Assembly: GCA_025716815.1 (NCBI GenBank)
Contig: JAIXMN010000001.1
Span: 1,860,001-1,924,000, forward strand
Reading direction: 5' to 3'
DNA: 64,000 bases
Source of the DNA: Dichotomocladium elegans
Lineage: Eukaryota; Mucoromycota; Mucoromycetes; Mucorales; Lichtheimiaceae
Positions 18,413 through 29,404 of the stretch are shown here, one piece after another (positions within the stretch are counted from its first letter, which is position 1; each line of letters begins with the position of its first letter). A program made the position numbers and the translations under genes. Under the pieces are notes generated by a model. That model ran no database searches, was not told where the DNA came from, and worked only from the letters and a program-made list of their open reading frames with translations.

Positions 18413-21400
18413 GTTGGTTTTCAGCTGCAAAAATGAAAAAAGTTGGAAGGAAAAAACCCCAACACGCAAGAGGCCGCAGGGAAACATCACAAGAAAAGCG
18501 TTGTGACTTCTCTTGATGTCCAATGAGAACCTTCCGTTCAGCGGAGAATTGGAAACCAAAGCAAGCACACTCTGACGTATTTTAACCTTTTCCTGCATGG
18601 ATCACTTGCGGTGTGTCAGATTGGTGCAACGCTATAAATGGTCGTTTAGGACGTCGCCTCGAATGCTACTGGATGATACAATATGAATCAACACACCAGG
18701 GAACAGAGCAAATCTCTGTCAACATATGAATAGGAGTCTCAAGTTACATTAAATGATGACTACCTAACGCCAAGATTGCTTCCAAGTCGCTTTTGTGATC
18801 CATGTCCCGAAGCGAAAGGGCGCAGGCATTCGGATAAAGGAGGAAGGAGTCAACCGCAGCTACCAGGACAATTGATGAGAACAACCGGATGTTTTAGAGG
18901 CGTTAGAATACATCAGCTAGCAAAGCAGATTGGAGTATATGTCTGTCTAGAATAGAGATGGGCTCCAGCAGCATTAAGGAGATCCTGGCAGCTGTTTCAA
19001 GAGACGTAGAATTCGGCTAATTCACTGAAGAATTTGAGATGAGAATTCAGACGAATTTTCTAGCTATTTGAGGGACCTGAAGTACCCCAACTGAGCTTCC
19101 ATCGACCGTAGAAGATGAATGTAATATTTCATTAAAAAGGATGATGACGTCGTAATAGTTACAGTAACAAAAATGCGATTAAAAACGACTGTGATTTTGG
19201 GAGCATCCTGAGTACTAGATATCATTTGAGTCTCCTGCTACTGTTAGTTAAGAGAGGAGATAATCGGATAAATCAGAAATTGCAAGCATAAATTATGAAA
19301 TAGAGCACAACGCCACCTCCCTTAAAGCTATGATGAACGAGACGAATATAGTGCGGACACAGTAATAACTCTTCTTTGGTAATGAGATAATGTTTCTAAT
19401 AGTTAAGGCTAAGCATGTCTCTAATTATTTGGCTTCACGAACAAAGCTAGATGGATGGATAATGCTGTAGTGCTGCTGTTCTTACAGTATTGCACAGTGC
19501 TCGCTTATCTGATCTTTACCCGTCTTACTATAGTTGTAGTATAAGTATATATGTTCACAGATCTTCTCCACTTCAGTCATCGGTACATCTGGCGGGGGTG
19601 TCATGTATATAAGGCTAGTTGTATGAAAATAGTGCTACGACAAAGATCTACATGTTAAATAGAATTAGAGAAGAGCAATACTATGGTTCATTTTACGTCA
19701 TATGCAAATGATGCAGTGGAGCGCGATATTCATCTAGGATATAAATCCATCCCAGCTGAGCAATACATTTGATCTACTTTTGCTTAGTCGACTGCTCAAA
19801 TACGGTTCGATGAGGCTTTGAGTTGGAGAAGAGCAACTACTTACGCTTATGACAAAAACAAACGGACCATACACACATACACAATGCTAACCGAAAAAGG
19901 CAGAGACTTCCCCCTCGTTCTCATACATGACTTTGTCCGGTAGCAATCTATACGATATTCACATTTCTTTTTTGTTGCGACACAATCTGTACACGAGGAG
20001 CCAGGGTATGAAGTATCTAGTAGACCGCGACCTAGGTGCTTCAGCACAGCATCCTTTTGTTATTTTCTTTTCTCTCAGATGGCAGTTCCTGACAATGGTC
20101 TGTCATGGCTCGCTTCCCTTCTTATGCTACTCCAGAGTGAATGCTTTGTGAATTACTAGCTTTAGCGAAGACACCTCCTACCGCGTACATCTCACATCAT
20201 CTCTTTGGCTGCGTTGCTACTTGCCCCTCCATTGAAGTTCCTGCGACGGCATTCTCCAGCATGGATATGGTTTAACCCGTTGACGCGGATTCAATTAACA
20301 TTTTTTCTTTTTTCTTTACATTTCATGTCAGAGCTCGACAAAGAAATGCGGTCAATGCTGACTTGAATAATCTCGAAGTACAGCTATGTTGCCCTCGGAA
20401 AATGTCCATAGCAACATATTCCTTTTAGGGCTCTTGCATCTGAGGGTTGTCTCTGGATCACCAGAGGCTGCAAATAGCACTACTGCGACGGCGACTGTTA
20501 TGTCACTCGCAGTTCCTCGCCCGAGAATAACCGCATCATCTGCCTAATATACAGATATACATGTTCAGAAGTACTGCAACTATGGAACTTGCTCACGTAA
20601 TAATCTCTATTTAGCATTGATTATATATATGCCATTAAATGAAGGATTAAGAACCTACGATCAACGCTATCCTTTGTCTTTTAAATATTATTGAAGTAAT
20701 TAGATATATCCTCTTTGTATATTGTTTAGGTCAAGAAGAGAAGCGAAACAAGGGAAGGTATCAACGTAAGGGTCTGGAAGAGCGCCCTGGTGAATGCAAA
20801 ATATACGGTTATTTGGGTACCACAAGGCGTTCCACTTTCGCGAAAGAGTAATCTATCGCGCAACGACAGCAAAAATCTGGCGGCAACTATAGGATGTGGG
20901 GGGGGCCGTGCTTAGTGTCTAAGGGTTAGTTAGGCATACTGTACCAGACGCTCATGCTATACTCAACTTCGCTTTTTTACATCAACATACCGTCCCATAT
21001 GCAGCCCTTGGGCTCTGATTATAAATCTATATATATGTACGTGTGCGGGCTGTTGGCGTATGAGATGAGTTACAACTTGCATACGATTGCCAAATAATCC
21101 TGTCCCATTAAAAAATCATGATAAACCAAGGCCAACCGTTAGATGACGGTACAGGAGAACGCGTTCGATGCATATCTGCAGTCCTTGTAGGGACGTTTAT
21201 TTCAGCTGTAAGAGAAAATTGGCATTCAATATAACCTTATAAAGTCCACAGCGTAGTGGCTTGCGCAGTGGCAGAGTAGTCCGGCAGATGTCCAAAAGGT
21301 TGTGCGATACCCTATAAAAAGGCACTTATACACACAAAAACAGTTTATTGTAGTCTAATGTAACAGATCGATACTGACGATTCATAATGAACCTCCCCTG

Positions 21401-22090
21401 AAGGTGATTATTATTCTCGTCTACAATGCTGATTTTGCGCACTTCAGTCAAAGAATGTCCGTTTATGAAGGATAATCGCTTAAAAACCCAGTATGACTTG
21501 ATCTTTTCCAATCAGGTAAGTTAGTAGGACCTGTTATGGCCTTTTTTTCTTCCAGCATAAACCACATCGAGGCGAGGAGTGAACTTGGTTCGGTTAGCAG
21601 TGTTTTATTATTAATAAAAAGCTTCTTGTAATTACATACTGGAGAATAAACAGAGCTGGCAAAAAGAAATAGTTCCTTTTATTAACGTGTGGAGAATCTT
21701 ACATCGACCACATTATTGAAGTTGTATACGGGATCATCTGGACCCTATGAGATCTTTCATGCAAAGATACGAATGGAGGGGGAGAGTCTGCTGACTGCCA
21801 CCCACCCCCTGTCTTCAGGAAAACATTTGCTGCAATTGGAAGCGACACAACTGGAGAGGAGGCCGAGGATGACCAATGGTGCTCTCCCTGCAGAGCAAGA
21901 CAGCTGTCCTGATGATAGAGCCCGGATCACAAGGCGGACGACTTGTATATGTCACACAATGCAAGGATGATACACGGAGAGAGACGGTCGCACAAAATAG
22001 GAATGCATGAGAAAAAAAAAGGTTGACGGCCATCTTTCATCCCACCTGCATTCTCTTTCTTCCTGTTAACTATTTTTTCTATTGTACATC
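18413..22090. other. Gene-poor, AT-richer region
   Basis: Apart from a transposase relic (18740-19450), no coding region, tRNA or clear repeat was recognised. The longest open frames are under 95 codons, overlap on both strands and show no domain. The 3' part contains the promoter of the LRR gene. Small RNAs or unannotated transcripts cannot be excluded. Confidence 0.6.
18740..19450 (+). mobile_element. Copy C, heavily decayed transposase relic
   Basis: Sequence similarity to copies A and B is visible at DNA level: atgtcccgaagcgaaagggc near 18801, the cagctagcaaagcagattgg segment near 18914 (HTH region), agacgtagaattcggc near 19001, and a degraded counterpart of the VMDNAPIHKA region near 19370-19410 (ggtaatgagataatg). 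No open frame remains. This is the oldest-looking copy in the window. Confidence 0.6.
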
Positions 22091-23431
22091 ATGGGGCAGG
22101 TCTTGGGGCTTGTCAGTGTTAGAGACGATCTAACCTTCGGACATATTCTGGTCAGCCAACGGGTCAATAAACGAATCAAAATGGCCGTAACGATCGTCAG
22201 CAGCAACTCAGAGAACTCCTCCACACGGATGATGTCTTCTGGTTTAAATTTCTTAAACCAGACCTCTAGCAGCAACAATCTCGAAGAAGATCTAGCATAT
22301 ATCGACAAAACGTATTACTCTGAGGATGGTGCTGCACAAGATCATTTTGAGAATCGACGAAACCATGGCGTAAAACGGATCCGGAGACGGTTTACAGTGC
22401 GTGATGCATCCAATTATTTGGATCGTAACATGGAGCACCTTGATCTATGCCGAAAACGACTCGAGTATATTGACTCTAGTATCGTTCATTTTAAAATGAT
22501 CCGAACATTAGATCTGTAAGTTCTAAGAGGGCGCATGAGAAGAAGAGAGAGATCTAGGAGTGGAGTTGGTAAATTAAAATTACCATGGCAAATTGAAAAG
22601 AGGAGCAGTAGAAGTACACGATGGTTAGAGCGTTTGTATTTGCTGATAATACCTTTGTTATCTCACCAAAAAAAAAAAAAAAGGTCAAGCAATGAGCTCA
22701 CCCACCTTCCTGAAGCGATTGGATGCCTTATACAGCTCTGCTTTCTGAATGTCTCGCGGAATAAACTGGAACGTCTGCCCGAGGCACTTGGACATTTGCC
22801 ACGACTAGTTGAACTCAATGTCTCTCATAACCGCATCACTGACCTGGCACCGTGTTTTTCAGGACCCCATCACAATACCAATCTCGCAATCTTGCACGCC
22901 AAAAGCAATGCGATTACCCAGCTTTCCAGTCAGGTCACTAACCTCACGCAGCTCACCTCCCTTGATCTATCCAACAATCCTATCCTGATGCTCCCCGCTG
23001 AAGTATCTCGTCTTGCCTCCCTTCGGCGCTTGATCTTAAAGGATTGTCCGCTCGTGAGCGCACTTCCTACGACTACCAACGGTACGATCACCCCGATCCC
23101 GAGTCTTAAGGAGTACTGTGCGCGGCAGATCGTAGCAGATACTGGATACAAGGCCGATCTCTGTCTACCGCCACACCTGCATCAGTACCTGAAGAAAGCT
23201 CAGGCATGCAGCGTCTGCCGAGCACCTTTTTTCGACACATACATATCTCGCGGGCAGCGTGTCCAGAAAACAGTCGGTGGCAAGACATTACTTCTTGAGC
23301 ACCGGCTTTGCTCGGCACATTGGGCAGACTGCGATGACAACGACAGAATTCTAGCCATGTTCGCAACTGGGCATCAACCACGTCAAACAGCATTATCAGC
23401 ATTACCAAGAAAGAGTATTCTCTTTTTTTGA
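22091..23431 (+). CDS. Leucine-rich repeat protein with a Cys/His cluster at the C-terminus
   Basis: Starts at ATG 22091 (MGQVLGLVSV; glycine at position 2, weakly compatible with N-myristoylation). A Ser/Asn-rich N-terminal region is followed by about six LRRs of the typical LxxLxLSxNxLxxLP kind (RTLDLSSNELTHLPEAIG, FLNVSRNKLERLPEALG, SLDLSNNPILMLPAEV). One intron (GTAAGT at about 22517 to AAG before 22684, through a poly-A stretch) rejoins LDL to SSNEL in frame. After the LRRs come SLKEYCARQIV and then a CSVCRAPFFDTY and LCSAHWADC cluster that could bind zinc. Ends at TGA 23429-23431. LRR proteins of this kind are scaffolds (SHOC2/LRRC58-like); no orthologue assigned. Confidence 0.85.
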
Positions 23432-23455
23432 CCTCTACCAATTTCATCCTATCTT

Positions 23456-24435
23456 TTATACATTCATAGACCCCATCAAGTGCTCTACATGAGCCTGCTC
23501 GGCTTCATCGTCCAGGTACTTTTGGCCTCCGTTATCCAAAAAGTTCTTTTGCACGTACTCTTCGTATGAATTATACGTCTGTGTATCTAATAACCATATA
23601 CATACATACATGCATACACACACACAAGCACACATATAAATATATATAGATGCATATACACATATATAAAATATACATATAATAAAGCACATATTTAACT
23701 TACCTTGAGAAGATTCGACTTGATCAAGCGCAAGACTTACTCGATCCCATACTTCAGGCTTGTGGGTTTGGATAAGCTGATAAATGAGGACCAGTCTGTC
23801 TGCCCAGGTGAGATGATCTGTAAAGAAGATTTGTTCGAACTGTTCAAAAAGTGCCTGATCATTCAATATGTAATGTATTTGGCCGAGAAAATCTATCGTC
23901 AAACGGAAGAGAAGAGGCAGTCAGATCGAAACACATACTCTCTCTCTCCTCCTTTACTGCTTAACATACCTTCGTTACTCGTTTGTCGCTGTTCATACAT
24001 GGCTTGGTTAATTTTTTTGCGTGTATCTGAGTCGAGCGTATCGAGGTAGCGTTGTATAGACATCATGACCTGTTCATGCTGGGCTGTGGGATCATGCAAT
24101 AGCAGACTGTCAATAAAGGCTGGGATGCGCTCAGCCGACAGAACTTGCTCAACGCGATGAATGAGTGGAAAACTCTCGGCGACGCGAAAGAGCAAGTCTG
24201 CATACTGAGGCTCATACTGGGCATGGGAGAGCATTTCGCATAGGTGTGGCCACATCTTCTCACGGGAGGTTGACATGCGCATGGTGGGCTCCAGCTGTTC
24301 GAGTATTTCGCCCAAGACATTGGTACTGTTGGTTTGCGGAGCGTGGAGCACGCTGCTGAATTCATCAAGGTAAGACGGAGTGTCTGGAAAGGTGTTGTGA
24401 ACTGAACGAAGGAAGGCATATATTTCTTGGGCCAT
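23456..24435 (-). CDS. Uncharacterised helical protein
   Basis: Not recognised. Three exons on the minus strand: from ATG 24435 (MAQEIYAFLRSVHNTFPD) to about 23968, then a middle exon (DFLGQIHYILNDQALFEQFEQIFF) to about 23706, then a last exon (DTQTYNSYEEYVQKNFLDNG) ending at TAA 23456-23458. The product is roughly 260 residues, acidic and apparently all helical, with no membrane segment. The last intron contains a CA/TA-rich microsatellite. It is divergently transcribed from VPS60 with about 310 bp between the start codons, so the two probably share a promoter region. Confidence 0.75.
23590..23690. repeat. CA/TA-rich microsatellite within an intron
   Basis: A stretch of catacatacat, acacacaca and tatatata repeats in the last intron of the minus-strand gene. 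Open frames read through it are spurious. Confidence 0.75.
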
Positions 24436-24745
24436 TGGAGAAAAGAAGAAGCGGAAAGTGAAACAGTCATAGTGAGAGAGCGAGCGCTTGCGGCAGATAA
24501 ACGAAGAGGGGCTTGCATGCATGAAAAACGCGAGTTGTCTTGGATGGGGGGAAAACAGAGTCCGATCGCACTAGAAAAGCATACCTTCCCTTTTTGGCAA
24601 GCCAAGATGGAAGAGAAAAAAAAAGCTTGGCACTTGAGCACAAATGCTGCACGTTGATTGGCCCGGAACCTACGATGCCGGGACACGGGAGCTTATGCGA
24701 CACATTCGCACGCACACGCATCATACATCTTTTTGTCAACCCATC

Positions 24746-25700
24746 ATGAATCGACTTTTTGGCACAAATAAACGGGCACCCAAACCTACACTGAACGATG
24801 CTATTGCATCGGTATGTTGATTCTTTCATGTCGCCTACCCTCTAGCGAATAAAGGAGAGCCAACGCTAACGGCATTATGGAATTCTTCCTCTCAGACCGA
24901 TGTGCGAGCCGATGCAATTGAAGTAAAAATCCGCAAATTAGATGCTGAGTTGACCCGGTATCGAGATCAAATGAAGAAGATGCGTGATGGACCTGCTAAA
25001 GCAAGTGAAGAGAAGGATAATGAACGAAGCACATCTGCTTCGACACAGAGGGACTGTTACCATGTCTGATCTAACAAGCATGTGTATAGAAATCTGTACA
25101 ACAAAAGGCTTTACGTGTCCTAAAACAACGTAAATTGTAAGCTATTATATTGTGAAAGATGAATAGAGTGGTGGTGGAAGAGTCGCAGCTTTACTGCGTG
25201 TTAGCGAGATCCGGAATGTCTCATGGTCACAAAGATACGATGCCCAACGGGATAATCTGCAGCAGCAGTCGTTCAATATGGAGCAAGCACAAATGACAAC
25301 TGAGAATCTGCGCAATGTGATGGCTACAGTGGATGCGATGCAACTGGCCAATAAGGAAATGAAAAAACAGTACAAGAACGTTAACCTCGACAAGATCGAT
25401 CAGCTTCAAGACGAGATGGAGGATCTCATTGACCAGGCCAACGAGGTGCAAGAGACACTTGGCCGGTCATATAATCTGCCGGATGATATTGATGAGGCTG
25501 ATCTGGAGGCCGAGCTGGATGCATTAGGTGACGAGCTGACTTTTGACGATGAGGAGATGCCGAGCTATCTTCAGGAGGATACATCGGTGGAGCTTCCCAG
25601 CACAGCGGATACCGAACCATCGGCGGCAACAAAGAAATCAGAGGTGCAACTGGACGAATTTGGATTACCCGTTGCGGCACAAACACCCATGAAGGCATAG
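24746..25700 (+). CDS. VPS60: ESCRT-III associated protein Vps60 / CHMP5
   Basis: A Snf7-family protein that acts late in multivesicular body sorting and regulates Vps4 through Vta1. Start ATG 24746 ([20 protein letters not shown], the family's N-terminus), a basic first helix, a central coiled coil, and the acidic C-terminal half with ELDALGDE and a DEFGLP motif near the end; TAG at 25698-25700. Exons: 24746-24810, 24895-25000, 25090 to about 25136, then about 25232-25700. The second intron (25001-25089) begins GCAAGT instead of GT and is joined as [19 protein letters not shown], matching the family, so this is a GC-AG intron. Divergent to the unknown gene at 23456-24435. Confidence 0.93.
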
Positions 25701-26449
25701 ATGGGTCTAGGGATTGGTTGCATTGCTAAATTCAAAAGAAACGGAAGCTGTCATATTCCACAAATGGTTTTTTTCTTTTCTATGGTTAAAGATAAGGCAA
25801 TTCCCCATTTTTTTCTTTCGGGGCGGCACGGGGCGCTTATGCGCACATGCCAAGCGCATGATTGGGTGGGTGGAACCGGCATTATTAAGAGACCAGGAGT
25901 GGTGTTGGTGAGAGCCTCCTCCCATGCTGTACATCGGCGGCCTCTTCATGAGTCTTAGGTAATGAGACACAAAAGAAGGGAAAAGGAAAGTTGGAACAGC
26001 CGATCTAATAAGCCTCATCCGTTGTATGTAAACCATATCCAGATGTATATACGTCGACCGCACCCCGCCTGTTTGTCCGACTCGGCTCGTATGCACGCTC
26101 AGCGGGCTGCAGAGGATCTGTCGACACCGTCATGAAGGAATGAATCAAGAGGGAAGAGGAGTGGTGGGTCATGGGACTGGGTTGCATCACGTTAAATGGA
26201 GGCTTGTGCTAGGGCACCGTCTTTTATTTATCTCGGCTCGATCAGTGCCACAGCAAGTTAAAAATGGTCGGGAGCGAAGAGAACCTAAAAAGCTCCATGG
26301 CGCGTATACCGGAACAGTCGGAAACCCTTTCTGCCGGTGCAGAACGGCCTGACGCATGAATGGGGGTGGGAACATTTCGAATATAAATAGCAATCGCGAA
26401 ATTTCCGCCATTCTCTTTCCCTCTCACTCCTTTTCCCAGTCCTAAGGCC
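25701..26449. other. Intergenic region upstream of the trehalose gene
   Basis: No gene recognised. It holds the VPS60 3' UTR and the trehalose gene promoter. Short open frames on both strands lack any domain. Confidence 0.6.
26382..26389 (+). promoter_or_regulatory. TATA box of the trehalose gene
   Basis: TATAAATA about 60 bp upstream of the start ATG at 26450, in a pyrimidine-rich leader. A strong TATA is common on stress-inducible fungal genes such as those of trehalose metabolism. Confidence 0.5.
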
Positions 26450-29300
26450 ATGCTCAATCCATCACCGTCCTTCCCTGTACAGCTTGCCTCGGTCCTTCAG
26501 ATCCCTCCTGCCACACGCATCATCAACGTCACGCACCAGATCCCTTACAACATCCATCGAAAGCGTCCTTTACCGCTTTCTCCGCCTCAGTCTCCGACTT
26601 CTTCCAAATCATCTCCCATCAGCAAGCACACAACTTCCCGCCACCACCAGCACCTCGTCAAATTCCAATCAGATGACTGGCTGCTTGTGGAGAGGCGAGG
26701 TCATGCCGCTCTCTACAGTGGTCTCGCAAGTCTGCATGATCATTATCCCGACTCCATCCATATTGGCTGGACGGGCCCAATCGACCAAGAGCTGCATCCT
26801 CAAGATGAGCTCTCCTTGATCGAGCTCCTTGAACCCCAGCATATCGTGCCTGTCTTTGTGGACAACGAGGCACGTATGGGTCACTATGCGGGATATTGCA
26901 AAGAGGTACTGTGGCCCTTATTTCATTATGTCATGAGGACCACTGCAACGGACGGTCGCGCCGAGCGCCGCCACTGGGAGGACTACAAGGCTGTGAACCA
27001 GCTTTTTGCAGACACTATTGTCCAGCAATACCAGCCGGGGAACATCATATGGATTCATGATTATCATTTGCTGCTGGTACCCGAGATGGTACGCAAGGTC
27101 ATACCCGATGCCGTCATCGGGATCTTTTTCCATGCCACGTTCCCAAGCTCCGAAATTCTGCGCTGCTTGACCAGTACAGTATATCTACCTCACCTCGAGA
27201 GAGCAAAAGTTGCATTAACCACCCGAGTTTCGACATTTCCACCTTTATAGCTCGTAAGGAGATCTTGAAGGGTGTTCTCGGCGCCAATCTAGTCGGATTT
27301 CAGGTAATTTGGCCCCGTGGTCTTGTTTCCTCGTGGAGCTAAACGCGTCCCCAACCCAACTCTTCTGCACAATAGACCTATGCCTATGCGCGTCACTTCA
27401 TCTCATCCTCCACGCGGATCCTCGGTTGCGAGTCGACGCTCACCGGCATCAACCTCAACGGCCATCTCGTGTCAGTTGGTGCCTTTCCTATCGGCATCGA
27501 CACGGACCGTGTGCTCTCGTTTCACGCTCAGCCCAATGTCCAGCCCAAAATCGACAGTATCATCAAAATGCACCGCAACAAGATCATCCTAGTCGGCCGC
27601 GACAAGCTCGATCCCACCAAAGGAATTATTCAGAAATTACGCGGCTTTCGCAAATTCCTCGAGCTTTATCCCGAATATCGAGATCGGGTCGTGCTCTTGC
27701 AGGTGACTACGCCTACCTTGCTGCATAAGGACCACTCGCTCGACACAAAAATCACCGAGCTCGTCAGTCAGATCAACAGCGAGTATGGCTCGCTCGCTTT
27801 TCAGCCGCTTCACCATTATTACCAGGACATTGATCGCGACGAATACTATGCCCTTCTCTCCGTTGCCCACGCCGCTCTCATCACCAGTGCGCGAGATGGT
27901 ATGAACACAACCTCGCTCGAGTATATTCTCTGCCAGCAAAGCACCCATCACGGACCTCTCATTTTATCGGAATTCACCGGTATGGCTAGTACGCTGTCGA
28001 ATGGCGCGATCCTCGTCAATCCCTGGGACGAAGTCGGTGTTGCCAATGCCATTTTAAAGGCGCTGATAATGTCACCCGAAGAAAAAGACGCACGGCACGA
28101 GGTATGGTTTCTTTTTCATTTTCTTCCCGTCCCCCACCCTTTAATATTTCAGCGACATCTCATATGTTACCACCCCACCTAGCGACTGTATCGCCATGTG
28201 ACAGAACATACCGCTGCATTTTGGGCACATTCATTCGTCACGCAGCTTTCAAACACATCCCGCCCCCCTCAACCTACAGAAATTGTTGTCCAGGAAATGA
28301 CGACTGCTTATGCCCAGGCAAACCAGCGACTTTTCCTACTCGACTATGATGTAAGTCTTCCTTTCTTATGCGAGAATCGCGCGCGCACGCACATTATATA
28401 TATGATCTCCAGCGGAAACCGCCGCCACCCGACCCGTCATCTACACGTATGTGGAAGTTAAGAAATTCCCCGTTTCTTTCTTTACAGGGCACCCTGGCAC
28501 CGATTACGCGCGTCCCGGAAGAGGCCAAGCCGGGCAAGGACATGCTCAGTACCCTTGAACGTCTGTGCAAGGACCCTCATAACCACGTCTGGGTTGTTTC
28601 CGGCCGCGATCAGGCGAGCCTGGACTCATGGCTGGGACATATTCCGGGTCTCGGCCTGAGTGCCGAACACGGCTGCTATTTCCGATATCCCGAAAGCAAG
28701 CGCTGGTACGAGAGCGCTGCGATGGATGATGGCAAAAACTCAGCGATCGACTGGCGCGATCAAGTCACGCAGATATTCGAGTACTACACCGAGCGCACCC
28801 AGGGGAGCTTTATTGAGCACAAGCGTGCATCGATCACATGGCACTACCGGCTCGCGGATGCCCAGTACGGCGAGTTTCAGGCGAAGGAGTGTCAGAACCA
28901 TCTTGAAAACAACATTGTCCCGAAGCTCCCCGTCGATGTCCTCATCAACCAAAAAACCATCGAAGTCCGCCCCGTCAACATCAACAAGGGCGTCGTCGCC
29001 AAACGCATCCTCGCCGAACTAAACACCGTCGATCTCGTCATCTGCGCTGGCGATGACAGGACAGACGAGGACATGTTCGGCGTCTTGATGACGCCCGACG
29101 ACCTGCCCCAGTCGCCCACCTCAGGCGCTCTGGTGCGCAGGCGCTCTATCTCGGTCACATTACCCCTCACGGGTCATCCCACCACATTCTGCATCGCCGT
29201 CGGACATCACGACAAACAGACCATGGCCAACAGGCGTGTCAGGACAACGGATGACCTGCTTGCACTCCTAAAGTGTTTTGCTTCCTTAAACAAACAATAG
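26450..29300 (+). CDS. TPS2: Trehalose-6-phosphate synthase/phosphatase (Tps2-type, GT20 + HAD)
   Basis: Catalyses dephosphorylation of trehalose-6-phosphate; the N-terminal GT20 domain resembles trehalose-6-phosphate synthase and in Tps2-type enzymes is often only structural. Exons: 26450-27173, 27251-27303, 27376-28101, 28183-28350, 28488-29300. GT20 signatures: IWIHDYHLLLVPEMVR, FPSSEILR, GVLGANLVGFQTYAYARHF, GRDKLDPTKGI and the SARDGMN loop with SLEYILCQ. HAD phosphatase signatures: LLDYDGTLAP (motif I, split by the 28351-28487 intron between D and G), VVSGRD (motif II) and CAGDDRTDEDMF (motif III/IV). The N-terminal 65 residues are Ser/Pro-rich. All phosphatase residues are present, so the phosphatase activity is very likely real; synthase activity is less certain. 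Confidence 0.93.
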
Positions 29301-29404
29301 CGCTGCTTTTTTTTCCTTCATATTACACGCACAAATAAGGGGAGGGGAGGAGAAAAGAAATGGGTGGGGGTGTGGGATGGGGGAGGGGAACACAAGTGAT
29401 CTTT

